Origin: JAGVSR01 sp963825555 | GTDB lineage: Bacteria > Pseudomonadota > Alphaproteobacteria > Rhizobiales > Hyphomicrobiaceae | Assembly (NCBI GenBank): GCA_963825555.1 | Contig: CAWGTZ010000027.1 | Location: forward strand, 1 to 64,000 | Length of the DNA stretch: 64,000 bases | Reading direction: 5' to 3' | Shown: positions 53,926-64,000 of the stretch, one piece after another | Layout of the letters: the number at the start of each line of letters is the position of its first letter | Position numbering within the stretch: position 1 is the stretch's first letter | Translations under genes and position numbers: made by a program | The notes under the pieces: generated by a model | What the model saw: the letters and a program-made list of their open reading frames with translations, nothing else | Told to the model about the DNA's origin: nothing | The model's database searches: none

Positions 53926-54003
53926 TCAGACTGTCTCCGAAAGGTGTCCGGATGAAAGCCCATGCGACCACGACATCGCTGCCTTCAAGATCCCACTCGA
54001 CAT
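53926..54003 (-). CDS. Tiny ORF with perfect Shine-Dalgarno (25 residues)
   Basis: ATG at 54003 preceded by AAAGGAGGTGATCC (54005-54018), the full complement of the 16S rRNA 3' end. The 25-residue peptide starts MSSGILKAAMSWSHG and ends HLSETV with TGA at 53926. It contains no membrane helix or run of one amino acid. A strong hairpin terminator follows within 60 bases, so a short transcript of roughly 200 nt may encode only this peptide, or may be a regulatory RNA whose leader is translated. No family is recognised. The evidence is the unusually strong ribosome-binding site plus terminator. Confidence 0.4.
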   Translation of the reverse strand: MSSGILKAAMSWSHGLSSGHLSETV

Positions 54004-54155
54004 CGGATCACCTCCTTTCAGTTGTTGAAACCAGGGGGAAGGCTCTCACAATTCGGCAGTCATGGGAAGGGGCATCCGTGGCGTATCATCGGGCACTGGC
54101 TGGCGGCGTACGGCCAGTCTAGTCTGTGAGGAACCCCAAGCCCCCAAGGCGCGAT

Positions 54156-55040
54156 ATGATCTCCGATCTGCGCATTTTTCAGCCTCACCCCAACGTCCTG
54201 GCGTTCTACGACGGCCGCGTGCCGGGCTCCCGGTTCGCGGAGGGTCCGAACTGGGTCGACGACGGGGCGCTGTCGCTGGGGATTGCAAGCTATGCCATCG
54301 TCGATGGAGACGAGGCGCTGGTCTACGATACGCACGTCTCGATTCCACACGCAGCCTTCATTCGCCGCGTTTTGGAAGACCGGGGCGTGCGCAAGATGAC
54401 GGTCGTCTTGAGCCACTGGCATCTCGACCATGTGGCCGGCAACGCGATATTCGCTGATTGTGAAATCATCGGATGCGCAAAGACTGCGGCGCATCTCGCT
54501 CTTCGCCGCGAAGCGATCGAGGAGGGCACCTGTGAAGGTCCGCCTGCCATCGTGCCGCTCGTCATGCCAACCCGGACCTTCGAGGGGCGCATGACGGTCG
54601 TGGTCGGTGGGCTCGCGGTCGATCTTGTCGAATTCGAGATCCACAGCGACGACGGCGTTGTGCTCTGGCTGGAACGGGACCGGCTGCTGCTCGCGGGCGA
54701 CACGTTGGAGGACACGGTCACCTACGTGGCGGAAGCGGAGAATCTCGCCCGGCATCTTCCGGAACTCGAGCGTCTGGCGGCGCAGGGTGCAACCCGCATT
54801 CTGCCCAACCACGGTTGTCCGGATCGCATTTCGGCGGGCGGGTATGGTCCCGAACTCATCCCGGCCACGGCGCGCTATGTGCGCGCGCTCCTTGCGATGA
54901 AGGAGGACGCCGCATTACGGGCGTTGCCGTTGCGCGAAGTCCTTGCAGCCGATCTGGCGTCCGGCACCCTCTTATACTTTGCCGGGTACGAAGCCGTTCA
55001 CGCGGGCAACATCGAGAAAGTGCGCGCGGCACAGACGTGA
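54156..55040 (+). CDS. MBL-fold metallo-hydrolase
   Basis: A 294-residue protein from ATG 54156 (AAGG upstream); an in-frame GTG at 54126 is less likely. Metal motifs: SHWHLDHVAGN (HxHxDH), a third metal-ligand region around FEIHSDDGVVLWL, LLAGDTLEDTVTY, and LPNHGCPDR near residue 230. The N-terminus reads VLAFYDGRVPGSRF. The family includes glyoxalase II, lactonases and arylsulfatase-like hydrolases. A substrate cannot be named. It is convergent with opgC (13-bp gap). Confidence 0.78.
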   Translation: MISDLRIFQPHPNVLAFYDGRVPGSRFAEGPNWVDDGALSLGIASYAIVDGDEALVYDTHVSIPHAAFIRRVLEDRGVRKMTVVLSHWHLDHVAGNAIFADCEIIGCAKTAAHLALRREAIEEGTCEGPPAIVPLVMPTRTFEGRMTVVVGGLAVDLVEFEIHSDDGVVLWLERDRLLLAGDTLEDTVTYVAEAENLARHLPELERLAAQGATRILPNHGCPDRISAGGYGPELIPATARYVRALLAMKEDAALRALPLREVLAADLASGTLLYFAGYEAVHAGNIEKVRAAQT

Positions 55041-55053
55041 TGCCGCGAGGGCA

Positions 55054-56184
55054 TCAACCCGCCACTGGCGCGCTGGTACGCCCGGTTTTGCGCTCCGTCA
55101 TGTGGCGGGCGGCGTAGGCCATGGCGACGACACCGGCCATGCTCACGATGAGTTCCATGGTGAGCGAGTTCCCAAGCTGCCAAAGCACGATCCAGGCAAG
55201 GAACGAGAGGATGGTGCCGAGCGCGAAGATTTCCAGCCCATTGCGTCCGCACAGCGCGATAGCCCGCGACACCGGGTGGTCGAGCCATTGTGCGGTGGCC
55301 GGAATGAGCGAGCCTGCCACATAGGCCAGCGCCAGAACATGCAGGAAGCGCCACGCCGACAGGTGAGGCTTGCTCACCGTGCCGAGAAGTTCCTGCGGCA
55401 GAAGGCGATGGTCCGGCAGCCACGATACGGGCACCCAAGGGGCCGCATAGACCAGCGAGAACGCCACGTAGAGCAAGGCCATGGCGATCACCGCCCGGCG
55501 CCCGGTCAGCTCGTGACTGCGGGCAAGCATGGCGGCGGCCGCTCCCGTGGTGAAGAGCAGCTGCCAGGCGAAGGGATTGAAGTACCAGCCCTTGCCCGTG
55601 TCGTAGGCCGGCAAGTTCATTTTATAGATGTTGGCGATGGCCCAGATCGCAAGTGAGACTCCGAGCGCCACCAGCACGCCGCGCCGGAACAGGAGGAGCA
55701 TCACGGGGAACCAGAGCATCAGCACGACATAGAGCGGCAGGATGTTCATCTGGTTGGGCTGGTAGGTCAGCGTCAGCGCGCGCAGTGTCCAAGTCAAAGG
55801 ATCGGCAGTCAGATATTGGAGCGCGATGTTGTTCACATAGGCGGGTTTGTTGAACACCTGCGCCGCCGCATAGAGCATGACGGCGGAGATTGCGAAAATC
55901 GCGATGTGCCAAGCGTAGATCACCCCGGCTCGCCGGAAGGCCCTCTGGAACGAGGGGCGCAGCGGACCGTGCTGGCTGCCGAGCCCGTAGGCCAGCGCGG
56001 CCGAGTAGCCCGAGAGCAGAACGAACACTTCGCTCGCATCGGCAAACCCGAAGTTCTTCAACGTCCAGTAAGACCACCGGTTGTCGGGGATGTGATCGAT
56101 GAAAATGAAAATGAGCGCGAGACCGCGGAAGAAATCGACGCGCGGGTCGCGGGGACGCACCGGAGGTACGCTCGGGTCGGGCAT
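55054..56184 (-). CDS. OpgC-type membrane acyltransferase
   Basis: A 376-residue polytopic protein with ten or so membrane helices. The start PRDPRVDFFRGLALIFIFIDHIPDN contains the conserved Asp-x2-Arg-Gly and His typical of OpgC, which succinylates osmoregulated periplasmic glucans. YWTLKNFGFADASEVFVLLSG and NMNILPLYVVL-like segments (QPNQMNILPLYVVLMLW) are also family-typical. No opgGH genes are in the window, so the glucan acceptor is inferred; some homologues act on other glycans. The ATG at 56184 is preferred over the Arg-rich upstream in-frame extension. Confidence 0.8.
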   Translation of the reverse strand: MPDPSVPPVRPRDPRVDFFRGLALIFIFIDHIPDNRWSYWTLKNFGFADASEVFVLLSGYSAALAYGLGSQHGPLRPSFQRAFRRAGVIYAWHIAIFAISAVMLYAAAQVFNKPAYVNNIALQYLTADPLTWTLRALTLTYQPNQMNILPLYVVLMLWFPVMLLLFRRGVLVALGVSLAIWAIANIYKMNLPAYDTGKGWYFNPFAWQLLFTTGAAAAMLARSHELTGRRAVIAMALLYVAFSLVYAAPWVPVSWLPDHRLLPQELLGTVSKPHLSAWRFLHVLALAYVAGSLIPATAQWLDHPVSRAIALCGRNGLEIFALGTILSFLAWIVLWQLGNSLTMELIVSMAGVVAMAYAARHMTERKTGRTSAPVAG

Positions 56185-56527
56185 GAGGCGCCGTCTTGGT
56201 CTAGGGGGTCGATGCAAAGAGTGATTACTTGTTGGGCAGTCTTATGCTGCCGAATCTGCGGCGCCAAGATGGCCGAGACGACTTCCCTAAAAATTTGTTC
56301 TGGGTTCCCCCGCGGCGCGTTGCCGCCGGACAAGCGAGTGCACACGCCTCCAAACCTTATATGCGCTGCAGCAAATTCCGTTCCGGCCAAGATCGGCCAG
56401 GGGCTTAAAGCCGACGGATCGAGCCGGCCGCCGCGCCGATCCTGAGCTACGGCCGTCCCTCCTGACTCGGCGTCCTGTAGCCGGAGCGATTGAGCCGCGC
56501 GTGGTCAGGCCCGCGGAGGGGACTCTT
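56185..56527. other. Intergenic region between opgC-like gene and thiC
   Basis: About 340 bases, no gene seen. An AT-rich stretch (CTAAAAATTTG at about 56287) may belong to the opgC promoter. No T-tailed hairpin for thiC was found. Confidence 0.35.
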
Positions 56528-58483
<1,956 letters not shown>

Positions 58484-58607
58484 CTCATCTCTCCCTAGCC
58501 CCCTGTCTCTCCGCAAAGAGAGTAGGGGTGGTGCACGCGCGGCGACCGCGCGGGGCCCATGTTTCGTCACGCCGACGGGAGAGAGGGGCTCGATCTGGGA
58601 GCCGATG

Positions 58608-58705
58608 CGTCCGTCCCTTCGCCGGCATGACCCGGATCAGGTTCAAAGGGTGCTCGCGCTCGAATTACGCGATCTCAGCCGGACGACCGGCGCCCCTCGG
58701 AACAG
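58608..58705 (-). ncRNA. TPP riboswitch (THI element) upstream of thiC
   Basis: On the minus strand the conserved elements appear in order: GGGGCGCC, CCGGCTGAGAT, ACCCTTTGAACCTGATCCGG, GTCATGCCGGCGAAGGGA. The CUGAGA and ACCUGAUC-x-GG blocks are the pyrimidine- and pyrophosphate-binding segments. It ends about 125 bp before the thiC ATG. Confidence 0.96.
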
Positions 58706-58762
58706 AACGGATAGTGGCGCCTCCCGGTCCCCGATGCAAGGGCGTGAGAAGACGCCGCTGAG

Positions 58763-59353
58763 CTAGGTCCGGCTGGCCGCCAGCAGACGCTCGAAAGCCC
58801 GCATGGTGCGGTCGAGCGAGCTGCGGTCCTTCATGGACCAGTGCCAGAAGTGATGGCTGAGGTAGAGACCATAAAGTTCGAAGACGAGCTGGTCGGCCTC
58901 CGTGCGGGGGGCCAGTTCCCCGGCCTCCTTCGCTTCCTCGATGGCGCCCTTCAGCGTCCCCGACCACTCCTCCAGGAATTCTTCCAGTTTGGCCCGAACG
59001 GGAGGGGATAGCTCGTCGCCCTCGGAACTGGCGTGAACAAAAGGACAGCCACCCTTGAGGCGGGGGGCGCGAGACCAGGACAACCAGCGACCGAAGAGCG
59101 CGCGAAGCCGCCGCTCGCCCGGCGCGGTATTGGCCGCGGAATCGACCACATCCGCGATGAACAGCCCCGCCGCCTTCTCGATCACGCCAAGCTGCAGGGA
59201 CTGTTTATCGGCGAAGTGAGCCATGAGCCCGCTGCGCGACAGTTCGAGGTCACGCGCCAAGTCGCCGATGGACAGGGCAGAAAGACCCCGCGCGCTGGCC
59301 AAGCCAAAACTGTGAGACAGGATACGTTCCCGCACGACACTCGTTGCCGTCAT
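58763..59353 (-). CDS. TetR/AcrR-family transcriptional regulator
   Basis: A 196-residue repressor. The N-terminal helix-turn-helix is ILSHSFGLASARGLSALSIG followed by LARDLELSRSGLMAHFADKQ. The ligand domain has a conserved GGCPFVHASSEGDELSPPV stretch and a histidine-rich LSHHFWHW helix. The ligand and target are not evident. It lies upstream of the thiC riboswitch on the same strand; readthrough into thiC is unlikely to be its function. The upstream in-frame extension from 59494 has a composition unlike the family, so ATG 59353 is used. Confidence 0.8.
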   Translation of the reverse strand: MTATSVVRERILSHSFGLASARGLSALSIGDLARDLELSRSGLMAHFADKQSLQLGVIEKAAGLFIADVVDSAANTAPGERRLRALFGRWLSWSRAPRLKGGCPFVHASSEGDELSPPVRAKLEEFLEEWSGTLKGAIEEAKEAGELAPRTEADQLVFELYGLYLSHHFWHWSMKDRSSLDRTMRAFERLLAASRT

Positions 59354-59559
59354 ACGTCTTCCCTCTAATTCCCGAATGCACAAACGTTGCAGAAAGTTGC
59401 GCCGCCGCTGGCATCGGTGAGCGTGCCTTTGCACGCCCGCGCTGCATCTAGAGAGCGCCGGACTGAGGAAAGAGTTGGGCGGAATCTCGTTCACGAGGAG
59501 ACCGTTCGATCGGTGTTGCCGATCGGCTGCGGTGCCTCACCCTTGTGCAGCTTCCCGCC

Positions 59560-61128
59560 TTATGCCGCGAGAGCGTTCTGAGCCAAATGCACCCACCGGG
59601 TCACCGCTTCGACGTCCGGCGCATCGCCGTTGCGCAGGATGCGGGTTCCGGCAGGGGTCGTGGCGAATGTGAGCAGTGCTGAAGAGAGTTCCACGGGATC
59701 GGCAAGTGCCAGCTTTTCGGCCGTCTCGTAACCGGCACCGACCAGCAGCTGGGCGTGGGTGCCCCTGAGGCCCGGAACACCGAGAACGAGCCGGGATTCT
59801 GTTTTCCAGCGTTCGATCGTGTCCGCGGCGAAGCGGCTGTCGTCCAGCAGTGCCACCGTGTTGTCGGTGTCTGCCGCAAGAAAGTCTGCAACCGTGAGAA
59901 GACCGCCAGCAGCCAGCCGCTCGGCGAGCTTCGGGCCGATGGACGGCGCGCGTTCGAGGTCATCGGTGTCGAGAAGGTAGCATCGCGGCGCCGCGGAGAG
60001 GCTTGCCAGTCCGCTGCGCTCGGCCTGTACCGGTACGACGATCGCCGGCTGCGGCGCAGGCGCCGGTGTCGAGCCGGTGACGGGCTCGGCCGCCTCACCA
60101 TTCGATCCTGCACTTGCGGCGGGGGGGGCGGCTGCCCGGCCGGAGGGCCTTGCTGACTTCGATGCGGCGGCGGGCGAGGCGATCCGGCGGGCGCGCTCGG
60201 CCGCCTTTGCAGCTTCGCGCGGCGCGATGACCTCTGCCTTGTGCAGATCGCGCACCATCCGGTCGTCCTCGGGCAGGGTCGTCTCCACCCGGCCTGTTGC
60301 CATAAGCTCATCGTACATGGCCTGGACCTGCTTGCGGGTTTCTGCGTCCGTGATCTTTTTCGTCACCCACTTGGCCGGGATCTTGAGCGTGGCGATGAGC
60401 GTCTCTGCGGTAAGCGCGACCACGGGCGGCTCGGTGCCGGATTCGGTGATGGCGCGGTCCAGGACGGCGGCGAATCCCTTGGCAGCGTAAATAAGCAGCG
60501 CCGCCACCGTACTGCGGGCGATCGGGTCGAGGCCAGCCGGCGGATCGATCACGCCCGTGCGCAGATCATAGTGCGTGATGAGCTTTTCGTAGTCGGGATT
60601 GGAGCGTTCCGCGCCGGCAATGACGTGCGCCTTCAGCCAGTCGGGGCCTTCGCAAAGAGTGATCTCTTCATTCTGATGATGGGCCTCACCTTCCGCGCGC
60701 AGCGAGTCGTAGGAGCGGTTGATGCTCCACTCCACCGCGCGATGGACGTTGTTCTCTGCCTCTGACTGGGCCGTGTGGAAGGGGTGGACCGGGTCCGTGT
60801 AGTAGTGACTCAGAACGCCAGCCGAATAAACGGCGCGCTCGAAGTCGCCATCGCGCAGAGCTTCCACCAGATGCCCGTACCAGTTCGCCGCCTTCTCCGG
60901 AGCGCCGCCCCAGTAGTCGTCGCGCACATGCAGGACGTGGTTCTTGAAATCCTTGAATTCGTTGTCCGGCGCCTTTGAGCCCGTGAGATAAACCTCTGCG
61001 TGCTTCAGGAATACGCGCCGCCAGGGTTCTGCATCCGCCCGCGCGAGATAGCGCAACGCATCGAGCGCAAGTTTATGATGCGTCCCGTTGGCGTGTGCCG
61101 CGTAGACGATGGTGAAGAGCAGTGACAT
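59560..61128 (-). CDS. Zinc-dependent phospholipase C-like / DUF4332 fusion protein
   Basis: A 522-residue protein. Residues 1-250 resemble the all-alpha zinc-dependent phospholipase C / S1-P1 fold, rich in metal-type His/Asp/Glu: ANGTHHKLALDALRYL, VLSHYYTDPVHPFHTAQSEA, HHQNEEITLCEGP. Residues about 290-385 are an Ala/Pro/Ser-rich linker. The C-terminal 140 residues match DUF4332, a helix-hairpin-helix-like module (APSIGPKLAERLAAGGLLTV, VPGLRGTHAQLLVGAGYETA). The N-terminal MSLLFTIVYAAHANGTHH looks like an early start or short signal. The combination is unusual; substrate and location are unknown. It lies 145 bp after phaZ. Confidence 0.7.
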   Translation of the reverse strand: MSLLFTIVYAAHANGTHHKLALDALRYLARADAEPWRRVFLKHAEVYLTGSKAPDNEFKDFKNHVLHVRDDYWGGAPEKAANWYGHLVEALRDGDFERAVYSAGVLSHYYTDPVHPFHTAQSEAENNVHRAVEWSINRSYDSLRAEGEAHHQNEEITLCEGPDWLKAHVIAGAERSNPDYEKLITHYDLRTGVIDPPAGLDPIARSTVAALLIYAAKGFAAVLDRAITESGTEPPVVALTAETLIATLKIPAKWVTKKITDAETRKQVQAMYDELMATGRVETTLPEDDRMVRDLHKAEVIAPREAAKAAERARRIASPAAASKSARPSGRAAAPPAASAGSNGEAAEPVTGSTPAPAPQPAIVVPVQAERSGLASLSAAPRCYLLDTDDLERAPSIGPKLAERLAAGGLLTVADFLAADTDNTVALLDDSRFAADTIERWKTESRLVLGVPGLRGTHAQLLVGAGYETAEKLALADPVELSSALLTFATTPAGTRILRNGDAPDVEAVTRWVHLAQNALAA

Positions 61129-61145
61129 CGTCGCATTCCCCTGTG

Positions 61146-61172
61146 GTCCGGCGGGAAAAAGCCCGCCGGGAC
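61146..61172 (-). repeat. Stem-loop between phaZ and phospholipase-like gene
   Basis: CGGCGGG, loop AAAAAG, CCCGCCG, with outer GTC/GAC pairing after a one-base bulge. It sits about 100 bp after the phaZ stop and 18 bp before the next start; there is no T-tail, so it may be an mRNA processing or attenuation hairpin rather than a terminator. Confidence 0.4.
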
Positions 61173-61273
61173 GAGAGATAGCGCGAGTCGGATACGCGGA
61201 TTAAGCCTTGCGGGCGACGCCACCGGGGATATGTCCGTAGGCGCAGCAGGCCCGAAGCAGGCAGACGGGACGC

Positions 61274-62611
61274 TTAGTCGGCGGCCCCGTTGAGAAGGCC
61301 GTTCGGAGGACCATCGGCGTTGAAGCGCCATCCGCCGATGTAGGGCTTTACCTCGACCTTGGTGCCAACGCGACGCTTGCGCTCGACCGAGCGGATCATC
61401 TGGCGCAGGCGCGGCTGGATCTCGGTGCGCCAACGCGTGCCGTTGAATACGCCGTAGTGGCCGACGCCAGGCTGGACGTAGTGGAACCGCTCGTCATCGG
61501 GCACGTTGGTGCACAGCACCTGCGCGGCTTCCGTCTGGCCGAGACCACAGATGTCGTCGCGTTCACCCTCAATCGTGATGATGGCGGTGTTGCGGATCTT
61601 CGAGCAGTCGACGCGCTGGCCGCGATGCATCATGCGACCCTCGGGAAGCGCGTGCTCCTGGAAGACAGTGTGAACGGTCTGGAGGTAGAACTCCGCTGTC
61701 AAATCCATGACGGCGAGGTATTCCTCGTAGAAATCCTGGTGCTGCTTGACGCTGTCACAGTCGCCCTGGATCAGGTTGCTGAACAGGTCCATGTGCGCAT
61801 TCATGTGGCGCTCCAGGTTCATGGTCATGAACCCTGTGAGCTGCATGAAGCCCGGATAGACGCGGCGCATGGCGCCTGAATGCGGCGGAGGCACGAAGGA
61901 AATGACGTTGTTCTCGAACCAGTCGATCGAGCGTTGGCCGGCAAGTTCGTTGACGGCGGTCGGGTTGCGGCGCGTGTCGATCGGGCCGCCCATCAGGGTC
62001 AACGAAGCCGGTTGCATCGGATCGTCCATCGCCGCCATGACGGCCGTTGCCGCCAGCGCCGGAACGGCCGGCTGGCACACGGCGATCACGTGGGTGGAGT
62101 GACCCAGCTTGCGCATGAAATCCATGAGGTAGTCGATGAAGTCGTCGAGATCGAACCGGCCCTCGAACAATGGTACTTCACGGGCATCCGCCCAGTCGGT
62201 GATGTAAACCTCGTGTTCGGGAAGCATGGCGGCGACCGTGCCGCGCAGGAGCGTCGAATAGTGCCCCGACATGGGAGCTACGAGCAGAACCTTGGGATCG
62301 TTGCGGGCTGGCGCGCCCTCGGGGAAGTGACGCTTGAAGTGGACGAGGTTGCAGAACGGCTTCGCCACCACAATCTCTTCAGTGAGCGGAACCGCGAAGC
62401 CATTGACGCGCGTTTCCTTCAGGCCGAAGTGCGGCTTGCCGTAGCGCCGCGTGACGTTCTCGAACACCTCGCAGGCGGCTGACACGGCCCTGTTGAACGG
62501 TGTTTGAGAAAATGGGTTGAAAGGACTCTCTACGCCGTACTTCAACGCTTCGGCCCCGAAGCGGAGCGGGCCGACAATTGCGTGAGCGATCTCGTAAGCG
62601 TAGTAGTGCAT
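61274..62611 (-). CDS. phaZ: Intracellular polyhydroxybutyrate depolymerase
   Basis: A 445-residue alpha/beta hydrolase of the Cupriavidus PhaZ1 type. The PHB_depo_C region and YYAYEIAHAIVGPLRFGAEA start are typical. The nucleophile is the cysteine in VIAVCQPAVPAL, in place of the serine of the usual lipase box, as known for this family. ITDWADAREVP and DDICGLGQTEAA carry the likely Asp, and PGVGHYGVFNG the His. It mobilises stored PHB to 3-hydroxybutyrate units. No phasin or phaC is in the window. The ATG at 62611 fits the family start; an AT-rich 200-bp promoter region precedes it. Confidence 0.9.
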   Translation of the reverse strand: MHYYAYEIAHAIVGPLRFGAEALKYGVESPFNPFSQTPFNRAVSAACEVFENVTRRYGKPHFGLKETRVNGFAVPLTEEIVVAKPFCNLVHFKRHFPEGAPARNDPKVLLVAPMSGHYSTLLRGTVAAMLPEHEVYITDWADAREVPLFEGRFDLDDFIDYLMDFMRKLGHSTHVIAVCQPAVPALAATAVMAAMDDPMQPASLTLMGGPIDTRRNPTAVNELAGQRSIDWFENNVISFVPPPHSGAMRRVYPGFMQLTGFMTMNLERHMNAHMDLFSNLIQGDCDSVKQHQDFYEEYLAVMDLTAEFYLQTVHTVFQEHALPEGRMMHRGQRVDCSKIRNTAIITIEGERDDICGLGQTEAAQVLCTNVPDDERFHYVQPGVGHYGVFNGTRWRTEIQPRLRQMIRSVERKRRVGTKVEVKPYIGGWRFNADGPPNGLLNGAAD

Positions 62612-62809
62612 TTCTAAGTGCCCCCGATCTCTCCCTGGCGATTTGCGTGCAGAGCAGCAAGTCGCCTCGCCGTCATGCTATTTTGCAACGCAACAGATTC
62701 TCAAGTGTAAACGTAACTTATGCGTGATCGCCAGTGAATAACGCGATGGGCCGTCGCGCTATCGTACTTAATGGCAAATAGTGTTGCTTATTTTCCGGTC
62801 AAATCAGGT

Positions 62810-64000
62810 TTAACGGCCCTCGCGCCACCAGGCGATCGTGATGAGGGCGAGCAGTGCTGCAAGTGCGAGAAGCCCTGTAAACATAGGGAAAATTCGGACG
62901 CCGCGTGTTACATAGGCCTCACGGTCCTTGAGAGCCATCCATCCCGAGCCAGAAAACAGTTTTGCGTTGACGAGCATGCTGACGCGAGGCACTTCGACGG
63001 CTGCGGAGGCTTCAGGTTGCGCTTTGGCGCCCGTCCAGAAGACGCCGCCGCCTGATTGTTCGGCCACTGGCTTCACCGCATCGGCCGTCGCGGTGACGTC
63101 GTTCATCTCCCGCGGATCCTCGGTTCCCGCATGCACGACGGCGGTCAATGGGCCGTCTGGGCCATCGGTGGCGGCCTTGAACAGGCCCGGCAGTTTGACA
63201 TCGGCTGTCCCGCGCCAGATACCGGGACCGGCCGCCTCCAGCGTCACCTCGGTCGTCTCGCCACTGGACGCCGTGAGACGAACGGGCCCGACGTTGTCCG
63301 TCATGGAATGCCGCTCCAGCGTGACCTTCAGACCTTTGGAGGAAGCGATCAGGCGCTCCTCCTCCAGATCGGGCTCCTTCATCAGCCAGTGGGAGAGGCG
63401 ACGCAGCAGATCGGAATGCGGACCGCCGCCTTCGTAGCCGCGCGCCCACAGCCAGGCATGATCGGAGGTGAGCAAAGCCACCCGTCCCTTGCCGGGCTTG
63501 TCGAGCAGCAACAGCGGACTGTCCTGCGCTCCAGCGAGCACGGCGCGGCCGCGATCGGTTTTCACTTCTGCCTGACGGAACCAGCGTCCCCAGGTTGGCG
63601 GCTTGCCATCGGCGCCCGCGCCGGGCAGTCCGCGCGTGACGGGATGCTTTGCGCCATCGACGGTGATCGACGCCTTGAACGGCTCCTCAAAGACACGCCC
63701 CGTTGGTCGGGCGGGCAACACGGGGGCAAGCGGGGTACGGTAGATCGTTGTGGCCCCAGCGAAATCGTCGCCGGCCGCAATCAGCAGCGCGCCGCCGTGG
63801 TTCTCCACGTATTTCGCGATGTTGTTGTAGTAGTTCAGCTGCAGGATGCCGCGATGTTCGTAGCGGTCGAAGATGATGAGGTCGAAATCCTTGATCTTCT
63901 CCGAGAACAGTTCGCGCGTCGGAAAGGCGATCAGCGACAGCTGGTTGATGGGCGTGCCGTCCTGCTTCTCGGGCGGACGAAGAATCGTGAAGTGGACAAG
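62810..64000 (-). CDS. Membrane protein with glutamine-amidotransferase-like domain, 5' end outside window
   Basis: The frame is open to the window edge; 396 residues are visible. The first part (LIIFDRYEHRGILQLNYYNN, YVENHGGALLIAAGDDF) is a class I glutamine-amidotransferase-like/ThuA-type fold without a visible catalytic Cys. A beta-rich middle (VRLTASSGETTEVTLEAAG) follows, and a C-terminal membrane helix (FPMFTGLLALAALLALITIAWW) ends the protein. This layout is known from alphaproteobacterial MoxR/DUF58/DUF4159 (BatA-type) clusters, so upstream genes of that kind are expected outside the window. Function is unknown, possibly envelope-stress related. Confidence 0.65.
   Translation of the reverse strand, partial: LVHFTILRPPEKQDGTPINQLSLIAFPTRELFSEKIKDFDLIIFDRYEHRGILQLNYYNNIAKYVENHGGALLIAAGDDFAGATTIYRTPLAPVLPARPTGRVFEEPFKASITVDGAKHPVTRGLPGAGADGKPPTWGRWFRQAEVKTDRGRAVLAGAQDSPLLLLDKPGKGRVALLTSDHAWLWARGYEGGGPHSDLLRRLSHWLMKEPDLEEERLIASSKGLKVTLERHSMTDNVGPVRLTASSGETTEVTLEAAGPGIWRGTADVKLPGLFKAATDGPDGPLTAVVHAGTEDPREMNDVTATADAVKPVAEQSGGGVFWTGAKAQPEASAAVEVPRVSMLVNAKLFSGSGWMALKDREAYVTRGVRIFPMFTGLLALAALLALITIAWWREGR

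Larger units (their letters stand above)
53716..54155. other. Intergenic region with palindromes and a tiny ORF
   Basis: About 440 bases between the HicA-like gene and the MBL gene. It holds a perfect palindrome GTTGCAGGGCCCTGCAAC (53821-53838), a ten-pair hairpin (53844-53867), and a minus-strand 25-codon ORF with an ideal Shine-Dalgarno (53926-54003). Longer frames here show no family features. Confidence 0.5.

Noticed and set aside
62649..62760. PhaR-type operator upstream of phaZ
   Set aside because: TGC/GCA-rich words occur, but no clear CTGC-N3/4-GCAG site was found.

Overview
The window is a chromosomal segment of a GC-rich alphaproteobacterium, most likely Hyphomicrobiales. Three things point there. 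The housekeeping gene orders are typical alphaproteobacterial blocks: tadA/rluB/rsmD; dsbA-aroQ-accB-accC-aat; rne/amidase/PBP1A/prfB. RNase E carries the long acidic insertion in its S1 domain seen in that class. The D-glycerate dehydrogenase resembles, from memory, the well-studied Hyphomicrobium methylovorum enzyme. No tRNA, rRNA, CRISPR array, transposase or phage gene was seen.

Region 1 (1-14.1 kb, minus strand) is an exopolysaccharide/capsule locus read from about 14.07 kb down to the window start. The promoter-proximal part has a Wza-type export protein, an outer-membrane beta-barrel gene (frameshifted), a Wzc/ExoP-like co-polymerase with an eroded Walker A motif, and a polyprenyl glycosylphosphotransferase. 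From 8.03 kb to the edge lies a more AT-rich, visibly decaying second set: a 5'-truncated O-antigen ligase, a frameshifted Wzc-type tyrosine kinase, a frameshifted exported protein, a frameshifted GT4 glycosyltransferase, then apparently intact Wzx-like flippase and Wzy-like polymerase genes and the start of another glycosyltransferase that runs off the window.

Region 2 (14.3-41.7 kb) is mostly conserved housekeeping: a methyltransferase, hprA-like dehydrogenase, patatin lipase, tadA, rluB, rsmD, a bactofilin, mutL, pgi, aat, an FkbM methyltransferase, accC, accB, aroQ, a DsbA-like oxidoreductase, a BepA-like M48 protease, an M15-type peptidase, rne, an AmiC-type amidase, PBP1A, prfB with the classic programmed +1 frameshift site, and thiS.

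Region 3 (42.0-47.3 kb) is the most unusual accessory block. It holds a NodU/CmcH-type carbamoyltransferase, a type III glutamine-synthetase-like ligase, a creatininase-family amidohydrolase, a divergent NikR-like repressor and an MBL-fold hydrolase. The divergent promoter contains a perfect GTATGA-N16-TCATAC NikR box, yet the regulator has lost two of the four nickel ligands. I infer a small-molecule (amide/carbamoyl) pathway under a repurposed NikR.

Region 4 (47.4-64 kb) holds two small secreted proteins, a propionate-type CoA-transferase, a DUF3592 protein, pyroglutamyl peptidase, a second bactofilin, a HicA-like protein without HicB, a tiny ORF with a perfect Shine-Dalgarno and its own terminator, an MBL hydrolase, OpgC, thiC with a TPP riboswitch, a TetR regulator, a Zn-phospholipase-C/DUF4332 protein, an intracellular PHB depolymerase and a partial BatA-neighbourhood membrane protein.
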